A model generated the notes under the pieces. That model was not told the origin of the DNA. It did not search any database and saw only the letters and a program-made list of their open reading frames with translations. Both the position numbers and the translations under genes were made by a program. Below, piece after piece: positions 43,621 through 51,149 of a stretch of 64,000 nt of DNA. The DNA is from HXMU1420-13 sp963691715. Lineage in GTDB: Bacteria; Bacteroidota; Rhodothermia; Balneolales; Balneolaceae. Each line of letters begins with the position of its first letter. The first letter of the stretch is position 1. Location of the stretch: positions 806,001 to 870,000 of the forward strand of contig OY829281.1 in the NCBI GenBank assembly GCA_963691715.1, given 5' to 3'.

Positions 43621-44213
43621 ACCTGTACGCCGAAGTTTCCATGTAGGAGAAGCTCTGGGAGGCCGTCCCAAAGGGAGACAGGCAGGCCATCCGTTGAAAT
43701 AACACAAGGTCAAACACACGGCGAAACTTCGGAGCCCATTCGGGTACATAATGGGTAATTATGCGCTGGGCGCGGGGTTCGCTCCACCAGCTCTGTTGCG
43801 GGCTGGTTCTACCAACGGTATCCCTACGGGGCACTCACGACCAACGCCCGCCCATAACGCCATTATGTTGCCATAGGCATGCCTTCGGCAAAAGTTCGCC
43901 TCCAATCCCAAGCCTCGCGATCATTTCTGAAAATCCTTTCTCGAAACCTTTCCCTTTTTTGCTTCTCTCTAACAACGCTCAGAAACCGCCCCACCCCGAA
44001 CGCTTTCGGGGGATACTTTACATAACCGGTTTATGGGAGAACCCAGCGAATGCGTGGCTGACGAAGCGGCCCAGCTAGCTAGCGGAAGGCCATGAGCGGG
44101 GTTTACCATAAAGGCTGCACGGTTATGTAACAGTAGGGGCAATAGAGCTCCCCAAGCTCATAAAAGATTAAGAAGTAGCTTGCCTTTGAAAGGGCGATTA
44201 TCGACTTTAGTTC
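43621..44213 (+). other. Structured non-coding end of the element, copy 2
   Basis: Same sequence as 37013-37605, including CCGAAGTTTC/GAAACTTCGG (43630-43639 with 43723-43732) and ACATAATGG/CCATTATGT (43746-43754 with 43860-43868). No gene is seen. Confidence 0.55.
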
Positions 44214-45200
44214 ATGCTTGGGCGTGAGGTACATACCAATTTTTGCGCTGTTCTTGTCTGGGAAATGCAAGAGCCTCAAAATTACTGGTCTTCTCCTCAG
44301 CAAAGCACCAGCTACTATCCGTTCGGGCTCAAAATGCCTGGGCTGTCTTTCGTAGCCACAGGCGCCGACGAAAATACATTCACGTATAATGGGAAGGAAC
44401 TGGAGGATGAATTCGGCCTGGATTGGTATCATTATGGAGCCCGATTCTACGATCCTGCCGTAGGTAGGTGGTGGGCGGTGGATCCAGTGGATGAGTTCAT
44501 GAGTCCGTATGCTTATGTGGGGAATAATCCAGTAATGCTGATCGACCCTAATGGAATGAATTCGGATTGTGCAGATAATGGATGCCCACCGCCAAGTTTT
44601 TGGGGATTTATAACTGAAAAAATAATGAATCCAATAAATGATTTCTTTTCGGGAATGAAAGATTGGTTTTTTGAGAAAAATACATTTCTTGAAGAACATA
44701 CTGATTATGCACCACCTGTGGGTGAGAAAAATATTTTGAAAACAGCTGGTTATCAAACGGCAGCATTCTCTGATTTCACAACAAATGCTAGTTATATGCC
44801 CTACATTTCATTATCGGCAAGTAAAAGTGACGCTATAGCTGGTGTACCTGGTTTTGCTTCAATTACGGTGACACCTTTAAATATATATGGAACATTAGGA
44901 ATGGATTATCAACGCTCCTTATCATATTCAGCACTCCCGATTGGATTTAGTGCAGGTGTATTTGTAAATCCTTCAGGGAGCCCTAGCTTTTCAAGTGGTA
45001 TAACAGGTCATTCAATGGGATTTACAGCAGGAAATCTAATTGGTTTTGAGTATAGTTCAAGTTTGCAAGGTTATCTTAATCCAAATAATAATACACATCA
45101 AGTAGGTTTAAGTTTTGGTACAGCTGCTTGGGGAGGAATAACAGAAGGTAGGACTCGTAGATTATTTGGAAATCCATATTCTCCATTATTTAACTATTGA
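44214..45200 (+). CDS. Orphan RHS tip C, unknown toxin
   Basis: A 328-aa frame: residues about 32-114 are RHS core, ending IDPNG (Asp 111); tip C is 115-328. The tip has a helical part with aromatic residues (SFWGFITEKIMNPINDFFSGMKDWFFEK), then a glycine/serine-rich beta-like region (LSYSALPIGFSAGVFVNPSGSPSFSSGITGHSMGF). I do not recognise an enzyme motif; a membrane-active tip is conceivable, given its composition and a membrane-embedded immunity candidate. Up to 44462 the DNA equals cassette B, after which it diverges at the VGRWWAVDPVDEF point. Likely silent until recombined to the main gene. Confidence 0.6.
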   Translation: MLGREVHTNFCAVLVWEMQEPQNYWSSPQQSTSYYPFGLKMPGLSFVATGADENTFTYNGKELEDEFGLDWYHYGARFYDPAVGRWWAVDPVDEFMSPYAYVGNNPVMLIDPNGMNSDCADNGCPPPSFWGFITEKIMNPINDFFSGMKDWFFEKNTFLEEHTDYAPPVGEKNILKTAGYQTAAFSDFTTNASYMPYISLSASKSDAIAGVPGFASITVTPLNIYGTLGMDYQRSLSYSALPIGFSAGVFVNPSGSPSFSSGITGHSMGFTAGNLIGFEYSSSLQGYLNPNNNTHQVGLSFGTAAWGGITEGRTRRLFGNPYSPLFNY

Positions 45201-45203
45201 TAC

Positions 45204-45524
45204 ATGTTTAAAGGAAAGTTTTTTTTAATAAAATTAGGATTTTCAATCGGTTTTCCATGGATTGCTATTACAAATATTTTTTCTTTGTTAAACATAACTC
45301 TTTATGAAAATTTTGAACAATGGTTTTCTGGATTTTTTGTTTTAGGAGTATTATTACCAATAATCTGGAGTATTCAATATTCATTTAAAGTGAATAAAAA
45401 AGAAAATGTTAAAGCAAATGATATATTTGATGATAAATTCTTTAAGCTATTATTCATTTTTTTATTTATCGAACTGATCTTTGCTTTTATTGGTATTAAC
45501 CCCCAATCTACCGCAAGCATGTGA
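45204..45524 (+). CDS. Candidate immunity protein C (three-TM)
   Basis: A 106-aa, strongly hydrophobic protein with about three membrane helices (FFLIKLGFSIGFPWIAITNIF; FSGFFVLGVLLPIIW; FFKLLFIFLFIELIFAFIGI). It starts 3 bp after the tip C stop. The last eight codons (NPQSTASM) and the stop are supplied by the common 3' repeat that begins at 45501, so the native C-terminus may have been replaced when the cassette was joined. Immunity function inferred from position. Confidence 0.55.
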   Translation: MFKGKFFLIKLGFSIGFPWIAITNIFSLLNITLYENFEQWFSGFFVLGVLLPIIWSIQYSFKVNKKENVKANDIFDDKFFKLLFIFLFIELIFAFIGINPQSTASM

Positions 45525-45763
45525 ACGATAAAAAACCTGCCTATGCCGGTAGGCAGGCTAGCATCCCAAAGATTTGGGATGCCTTGTTTGTTTGATGCTA
45601 CTAAAGGGCTTTAAGTTTGGTGGCTGTAATGAAGTTATCGATGGTAAGCAGCAGAGAATTACGGTCGGGTTCGGGGAGGCGTTGTATTTCCTCTAACCGC
45701 TTTAAGGCTTGCTTGTCCACTTCTACCGAAGACTTGCCTACTAAAAAATCGATACTCACTTCT
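45501..45763 (+). repeat. Common 3' repeat plus truncated XRE tail, copy d
   Basis: It starts CCCCAATCTACCGCAAGC and has two consecutive hairpins (CCTGCCTA...TAGGCAGG at about 45537-45558 and GCATCCCAAA-GA-TTTGGGATGC near 45561-45582), then the XRE 3' part (about 45600-45763, minus sense), ending at the same point as copy b. Confidence 0.75.
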
Positions 45764-45770
45764 CCGGAGA
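45761..45770. repeat. Junction palindrome TCTCCGGAGA, copy 2
   Basis: Identical to 39375-39384: the 10-bp palindrome separates the XRE remnant from RHS core DNA starting with ATGGGCAGCG (45773). Confidence 0.6.
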
Positions 45771-45772
45771 AT

Positions 45773-47440
45773 ATGGGCAGCGATTTATTCGCCTATCGCC
45801 TATATTACGACAGTACCCCACAGGTAGCACAAAGCTTGAAGAAACACAACGGAAATATCGTAGCTATGGACTGGCGCACCAAAACCCCTGGCATGGCCGA
45901 ACGCCACCGCTACGATTACTCCTACGACGGGCTTAATCAGCTAACCACTGCAAAGAAAATGCGCTGGATACCAGGTTGTGCCAATAACTGTACGGAATGG
46001 ACCAACTACTACGAAGGATGGAGTGGAAGCTACAGCTACGATTTAAACGGAAACATCCAGACATTGAATCGGGCAGGAACTCTGTATTACAACGACGACC
46101 AGCTCAGCTACACCTATGATGGCAATCAGATTCAGTCCATCGCCGATAACGCTTATGGGAGCAATAAAGCCAATGGCTTTGTAGATGGAGCCACTGCCGC
46201 CCAAGAGTATTATTACGACGCCAACGGCAACATGCACAAAGACCTAAACAAAGGCATAGAACATATACGCTACAATCGCATGAACTTGCCTGAGGTGATA
46301 GTCTTTAGCAGTGGCCATGAAATCCATTACCTGTACGATGCGGCAGGTACCAAGCTGTCGAAAACCACCTACCCAGCGGGGGGAGGGGAAACCACCACCG
46401 ACTATTCGGGTGGGTTTGTGTATAACAACGAGTTGTTGGACTTCTTTGCCTTTAGCCAGGGGCGAGTGCGTAAAGACGGAAGTGATTGGCAGTATGAGTA
46501 CGACCTGAAAGACCACTTAGGCAATGTACGCGCCACCTTTACCGAGAATAACGCCCAAGCCGATCTACTACAAGCCGACAGCTACTATCCGTTCGGGATG
46601 TGGCGTGCCATCCCTTTGGGAAAAATGCCAGGATTGAGTTACATCGCCAATGGCGCCGACGAAAATACATTCACCTACAACGGCAAAGAACTAGAGGATG
46701 AATTTGGTCTGGATTGGTACCATTATGGCTGGCGGTTTTATGATCCTGCCGTCGGCAGATGGTGGGCGGTGGATCCTGCTCTAGAATTTATTAGTGGATA
46801 CAATTATGTTGGAAATAATCCAACCTTGTATTTTGATCCAGATGGAGCAAAATCACAAAATTGTTGCCCACCGCAGTGGGGATTGGATTATGCATATGCG
46901 CACAAGACGAATGGAGCCGAAGGTATAAAGCAATTACAACAATTAAAAAACGCAGAAGCTACTGGTACTATAATAGGTGTAGGTGCTTGGGTAGCGCCTT
47001 TAGCAGTTAAATATTTTGGCTGGAAAGCAGTAGCAAGTTTCCTTGGACAAGAAATACTTGAAACATCTTTTGAGGAATTGACAGGAATACCAATTCTTTT
47101 GGATCCGACAGATTTCATTCAGTTAACTTATAAGAGAACAGGTAAAGCAGTAATAGGGCATATGGAAGATGAATATTGGAAATTTGCAGAAGAAATTGAT
47201 GCAAGTGTATTCCATTTTGATAACTGGGATGAATTGCTAGAACAAGGAGTAGATATGACTGCTCTAAACATGGAATTTCTTGATGAAATAATAAAAAACA
47301 CTGATGATGTTATTTTATCAAGAGCTAATAAAGACATAAGAGCAAAATCTACATTGAGAATGGAAGTGGATTATTTATTGGATAATGGCTATAAATGGTC
47401 AGATGAAACACAAACAAAATTAATTTATGACCCAGATTAA
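45773..47440 (+). CDS. Orphan RHS core with tip D, unknown toxin
   Basis: From the ATG at 45773 the frame encodes 555 aa. RHS core homology to the main gene (30627-31620) is continuous over about 1 kb, with a small local insertion around MWRAIPLGKMPG, and ends at FDPDG (Asp at 46835). Tip D (about 197 aa after that) has a hydrophobic glycine/alanine stretch (ATGTIIGVGAWVAPLAVKYFGW), then a soluble domain (AVIGHMEDEYWKFAEEIDASVFHFDNWDELL...) with no family that I can name. The open frame extends back to TTG 45617 through antisense XRE sequence. Immunity D overlaps its end by 14 bp. It has the longest homology arm, so it should be the easiest to exchange into the main gene. Confidence 0.68.
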   Translation: MGSDLFAYRLYYDSTPQVAQSLKKHNGNIVAMDWRTKTPGMAERHRYDYSYDGLNQLTTAKKMRWIPGCANNCTEWTNYYEGWSGSYSYDLNGNIQTLNRAGTLYYNDDQLSYTYDGNQIQSIADNAYGSNKANGFVDGATAAQEYYYDANGNMHKDLNKGIEHIRYNRMNLPEVIVFSSGHEIHYLYDAAGTKLSKTTYPAGGGETTTDYSGGFVYNNELLDFFAFSQGRVRKDGSDWQYEYDLKDHLGNVRATFTENNAQADLLQADSYYPFGMWRAIPLGKMPGLSYIANGADENTFTYNGKELEDEFGLDWYHYGWRFYDPAVGRWWAVDPALEFISGYNYVGNNPTLYFDPDGAKSQNCCPPQWGLDYAYAHKTNGAEGIKQLQQLKNAEATGTIIGVGAWVAPLAVKYFGWKAVASFLGQEILETSFEELTGIPILLDPTDFIQLTYKRTGKAVIGHMEDEYWKFAEEIDASVFHFDNWDELLEQGVDMTALNMEFLDEIIKNTDDVILSRANKDIRAKSTLRMEVDYLLDNGYKWSDETQTKLIYDPD

Positions 47441-47813
47441 TCTTAACAGAATACAAAAAAATATAATTGAAATGTTACAGAATGACTATGGATTTAATTT
47501 AATCCTTGAAAAAAAATATGGTTCTATGTCAGGGATTAAAATATTAATGAATGAGACTTTAAAAGTTAAAACAATAAATGAACGAGGTCGGTTTTATCTA
47601 GAATTTGGATTTAAAAACACCGAATTTTGGATTGATTTAGCATTATTAAGGTATTTTATTGATAAAATTAAGGTCAACTACATGGAGTCAATAGTTATTC
47701 AAGATTACTTAACCTTTAATTTTTCAAAAATTCAAAACATTTTTTCTGAACTAGAAAATTTGAAGTTACTGGATCAACTTAAATATAATTATGCGAATAG
47801 GTTGCCTCTCTGA
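47427..47813 (+). CDS. Candidate immunity protein D (cytoplasmic)
   Basis: A 128-aa soluble protein overlapping tip D by 14 bp, so translation is coupled. It has no signal peptide or membrane helix, suggesting that tip D acts in the cytoplasm. Alternating strands and helices (KILMNETLKVKTINERGRFYLEFGF, FWIDLALLRYFIDKIKVNYME) are visible but match no family I recognise. The role is inferred from position. Confidence 0.55.
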   Translation: MTQINLNRIQKNIIEMLQNDYGFNLILEKKYGSMSGIKILMNETLKVKTINERGRFYLEFGFKNTEFWIDLALLRYFIDKIKVNYMESIVIQDYLTFNFSKIQNIFSELENLKLLDQLKYNYANRLPL

Positions 47814-47835
47814 AACTCAAAGTATTAACCTAGCT

Positions 47836-47852
47836 ACGGAGCTCGGCTCCGT
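47836..47852 (+). terminator. Hairpin after immunity D
   Basis: A perfect 7-bp stem with 3-nt loop (ACGGAGC/GCTCCGT), 23 bp after the immunity D stop. It has no T-run, so intrinsic termination is uncertain; it may be an mRNA-end stabiliser. Confidence 0.4.
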
Positions 47853-47875
47853 AACAGATCAGGCATGAGCTTATC

Positions 47876-48063
47876 CCCCAATCTAGCGCAAGCATGTGAA
47901 CGGAAAAAAACCTGTTTATGCTGTCAGGTAGGCTGGTTTTTAGAAGATTCGGGATGTTTTTTTGGTTGGTGCTACTAAAGGGCTTTAAGTTTGGTAGCTG
48001 TAATAAAATTATCGATGGTAAGCAGCAGAGAATTACGGTCGGGTTCGGGGAGGCGTTGTATTT
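47876..48063 (+). repeat. Common 3' repeat plus XRE tail, copy e
   Basis: CCCCAATCTAGCGCAAGC start, hairpin area, then XRE 3' sequence (about 47970-48063) cut after GGCGTTGTATTT. It lacks the rest of XRE and the junction palindrome, and marks the outer end of the array. Confidence 0.72.
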
Positions 48064-48203
48064 AAAATCGATGCTTGCATAACCATCCAGATCCCGGCTT
48101 TCGCTGCGGGATGACGTTGAATTAGGAACCTAGCAAGTAATGGTCATTCCCGCGTAGGCGGGAATCTAGATGCATAAAACTCTAGTCTTACCCTAAACCA
48201 CCC

Positions 48204-48655
48204 CGTCGTCATTCTGGAAATTATCCAGAATCTGTAAGGAGTGATTCGTTGATGATGGGCTAGCCATGTAACAAAGCCACGCACCACAGATGCTGAATCC
48301 CCCAAAAGGGTGCCTTTGGCAAAATTCAGCATGACTACTAAAAAATAAACCCTAAACCAACCCATCGTCATTCTGGAAATTGCTGGGCATCCCCATGGGA
48401 TATCCAGAATCTGTAAGGAGTGATTCGTTGATGATGGGCTAGCCATGTAACAAAGCCACGCACCACAGATGCTGAATCCCCCAAAAGGGTGCCTTTGGCA
48501 AAATTCAGCATGACTACTAAAAAATAAACCCTAAACCAACCCATCGTCATTCTGGAAATTGCTGGGCATCCCCATGGGATATCCAGAATCTGTAAGGAGT
48601 GATTCTTTGATCAAGGGCTAGCCATGTAACAAAGCCACGCACTACAGATGCTGAA
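48204..48655. repeat. Three REP-like repeats in tandem
   Basis: Units start with CGTCATTCTGGAAAT at about 48207, 48364 and 48543; the last two are offset by 179 bp. Each has ATTCTGG...CCAGAAT and a GCTGAA(T)...TTCAGC hairpin and a shared GATGGGCTAGCCATGTAACA or similar block. Same family as 2810-2925 and 3279-3755 on the far side of the island. Confidence 0.75.
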
Positions 48656-48723
48656 TTTCTACGGAAACACCCCTAAAAAATATCAAACCTAGGGATGAAC
48701 ATACCCTAAAACTAACTTTTATT

Positions 48724-50286
48724 CTACATGGCTGGGTATATATAGTTTGCCTCAAAACTTAGTGGAATTCCAATCCACCAGTAAAGGAGCAAGAAGATCG
48801 TCCAAGTGATCCCAAAAATGATAGAGTAAGGAAGCATCATAGAAATAAGTGTTCCAATACCCGTATTTTTCACATAACGTTGACAGAACACAACAACAAG
48901 TGGGAAATAAGGTAGTAGGGGCGTAATTATATTTGATACTGAATCACCCACACGATAAGCGGCTTGTGTTAAATCCGGAGAGATTCCCAATTGCATAAGC
49001 ATCGGAACAAATATTGGAGCAATTAACGCCCATTTTGCTGATGCGGATCCAACCAAAAGATTCACAGACGCACTTAGTAGAATAATTCCTACAATGGTGA
49101 TTTGACCAGGAAGAGCAAGGGATTGCAGAAAATTTGCACCTTTAAGGGCTATTAACAATCCAATATTTGAGGAAGAAAAGGCATCAATAAATAGTGCGCA
49201 GAAAAAAGCCATTACGATGTAATATCCCATACTTTGCATCGACTTAGACATGCTGTCAATCATATCCTTTGATTTAGAGTATTTACCCGATGCAAAACCA
49301 TAGACCACCCCAGGTATAAGTAGTAGTACAAAAATAAGGGGTACAATGGAACTCATAAGGGGAGCCTTAAAGGATGTGAGAGACATCACTTCAGGATTAA
49401 TCATATCAGGACCTCTAAGTGCAGAATCAGCGGGAATAGCCCATGCAATTAATCCAACAATCCCTACCATCATTGCCCCAAAGCCCATCCAAAAAGCCTT
49501 ACTTTCTTTAGCACTTACTTGTTCCATTTGGGGCATATCTTCTTCATCTCCATCTATTTTGGTTCCAACAAGGCGAGGTTCCACGATGTTGTCGGTAATG
49601 AACCATCCTACTAGAATGATAAGCAAAGAGGACAGTCCAGTGAAATAGATATTGTTTAGTGGATTTAATGTAATTTCTGCATCAAGTATTTGTGCAGCTT
49701 CTTGGGTAAAACTCATGATCAAAGGATCAATGCCAGAAGGAATAAAGTTAGCTGAAAATCCACCAGAAACCCCTGCAAAAGCGGCAGCGATACCTGCGAG
49801 TGGATGTCGTCCAACGGCATAAAATATGACACCACCTAATGGAATCACAAGAACATAACCCGCATCAGCGGCGGTATGACTGACAATACCAATTAGAATT
49901 AGCATTGGAGTAACTAACATTTTAGGAGTCGAGTTTAGCATTTTTTTCAAACCTGCATCAATCCAGCCCGAATGTTCTGCAACCCCTACACCTAGCATAG
50001 CAACGAGAACAATTCCTAAAGGTGCAAAACCAGTAAATGTTCCCACCATATTCGCAAGGAAGTTCGCTAAGGCAGCACCTGTAAGAAGATTATTAATGTT
50101 TAGTGGGTCTCCAGTTCTTGGATGGACTTCCCCAAAATCGATAGGAGAGAGTATGGCAGATAAAATCCATACAAAAACCATTAAATAGAAAAAAAGAATG
50201 GCTGGATCTGGAAGTTTATTCCCAGCCTTTTCTATATAATTAAGTAATCGATTTAACATAGAATCGGATGCCGCTTCTGTACTCAT
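48724..50286 (-). CDS. AbgT-family transporter
   Basis: A 520-aa polytopic inner-membrane protein with about 10-12 helices. The family signature is visible in NKLPDPAILFFYLMVFVW near the N-terminus, MLGVGVAEHSGWIDAGLKKML, HTAADAGYVLVIPLGGVIFYAVGRHPLAGI, and FAGVSGGFSANFIPSGIDPL. AbgT proteins take up p-aminobenzoyl-glutamate in E. coli, and some members export sulfonamides; which applies here cannot be told. It is a single gene facing the repeat region, with no evident partner. Confidence 0.9.
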   Translation of the reverse strand: MSTEAASDSMLNRLLNYIEKAGNKLPDPAILFFYLMVFVWILSAILSPIDFGEVHPRTGDPLNINNLLTGAALANFLANMVGTFTGFAPLGIVLVAMLGVGVAEHSGWIDAGLKKMLNSTPKMLVTPMLILIGIVSHTAADAGYVLVIPLGGVIFYAVGRHPLAGIAAAFAGVSGGFSANFIPSGIDPLIMSFTQEAAQILDAEITLNPLNNIYFTGLSSLLIILVGWFITDNIVEPRLVGTKIDGDEEDMPQMEQVSAKESKAFWMGFGAMMVGIVGLIAWAIPADSALRGPDMINPEVMSLTSFKAPLMSSIVPLIFVLLLIPGVVYGFASGKYSKSKDMIDSMSKSMQSMGYYIVMAFFCALFIDAFSSSNIGLLIALKGANFLQSLALPGQITIVGIILLSASVNLLVGSASAKWALIAPIFVPMLMQLGISPDLTQAAYRVGDSVSNIITPLLPYFPLVVVFCQRYVKNTGIGTLISMMLPYSIIFGITWTIFLLLYWWIGIPLSFEANYIYPAM

Positions 50287-50406
50287 AAAAAAATAAAGTT
50301 GTATTATAAAGTTAGGTTAAAATAAGTGCTTTCTGTCATTTGACAAGAAATTTTTTTTGAATAACTAGTATCACTACAAGTTAGCTGTTTTGGTCTTTCA
50401 CAATGA

Positions 50407-50955
50407 TTACTCGTTGTGTTCATAAAACTTTTGAAGCAGTGCATAAAGTGTTACTCCAGTGGCAACGGATACGTTTAGTGAGTGTTTTTGCCCAAATTGA
50501 GGTATTGCTAAGCATTGGTCAAGATGAGGAAGGATTTCGGTGTCGATGCCTGTCACTTCATTTCCCATTACGATGCATACTTTATCAGTAGCTTTTAAGC
50601 GATGATCTAAGAGGGAGATACTCGAATCGGTCTGTTCGAGACCATATAAAGTATATCCTTCTTTTTTTAGCGATTCCATTTCAAGTAAAGGATATTCAAT
50701 GTATCTCCAATGAACAAATGCTTCGGCCCCGATGGCTGTTTTTGTGATTTCTTCACGTGGAGGAATAGGGGTATATCCAGAAAAGATGATCTCTGAGATA
50801 CCAAAAGCATCTGAGGATCGAAATACTGATCCAACATTATGCATACTTCTAATGTTATGGAGTATGATCTTAACATTCAGCATCCCTTTGGGGGGGTGCT
50901 GGGCAAGATGTTCTTTAAGAATTTCTTTTGTTGATAATTTTCTAAATGTTCCCAC
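50407..50955 (-). CDS. SpoU/TrmH-family RNA 2'-O-methyltransferase
   Basis: A 182-aa SPOUT methyltransferase. Motif 1 NIRSMHNVGSVFRSSDAFG (about 34-52), motif 2 VCIVMGNEVTGI (about 126-138) and motif 3 AIPQFGQKHSLNVSVATGVTLYALLQ (about 150-175) are all present; the knot residues and the Arg/Asn/Ser catalytic positions are conserved. It methylates ribose in tRNA or rRNA; the target is not determinable. It is a single-domain form without an RNA-binding extension. Confidence 0.9.
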   Translation of the reverse strand: MGTFRKLSTKEILKEHLAQHPPKGMLNVKIILHNIRSMHNVGSVFRSSDAFGISEIIFSGYTPIPPREEITKTAIGAEAFVHWRYIEYPLLEMESLKKEGYTLYGLEQTDSSISLLDHRLKATDKVCIVMGNEVTGIDTEILPHLDQCLAIPQFGQKHSLNVSVATGVTLYALLQKFYEHNE

Positions 50956-51149
50956 TACATGCTTTTTTGTTTTCGTAGGGATATTCCGTTTAAAGTTAGT
51001 TATTTCAAGTACAATAGTTTTGATAATGTTTCATTCTACCTGTTAAGAATATCATGGTTAATGGTAAAGATACTGTAGTGTTGATGTGTACTCTGTTTTG
51101 CTGAGAAATTTCTTTTCTAATTGAGTATTATCAGTTAAATAATTACAGA

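Larger units (their letters stand above)
39688..44213 (+). mobile_element. Putative recombinase element, copy 2 (intact genes)
   Basis: Second copy of the XRE-ATPase-YR1-YR2 block. Unlike copy 1, YR1 is intact, so this copy could be active and could act on the other in trans. It abuts an RHS core fragment with toxin tip C. Confidence 0.6.
39754..44462 (+). repeat. Long direct repeat, copy 2 (about 4.7 kb)
   Basis: Partner of 33146-37854 at offset 6608. Two direct copies this long and this similar can recombine to delete or duplicate everything between them, including tip B, immunity B and the RHS fragment. Confidence 0.85.
47814..48723. other. Array end and REP-like repeat region, no genes
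   Basis: It contains a hairpin ACGGAGC-TCG-GCTCCGT (47836-47852), the common 3' repeat copy e with the shortest XRE tail (47876-48063), a CATTCCCGC...GCGGGAATC REP-type hairpin (about 48142-48168), and three copies of the REP-like family (48204-48655). I see no credible coding sequence. Confidence 0.6.

Noticed and set aside
44103..44756. 217-codon minus frame over the tip C cassette
   Set aside because: Antisense to the RHS core, whose plus frame has unmistakable RHS motifs.
48144..48550. Overlapping 60-100 codon minus frames in the repeat region
   Set aside because: They only read through tandem REP-like repeats, which explains their similarity to each other.
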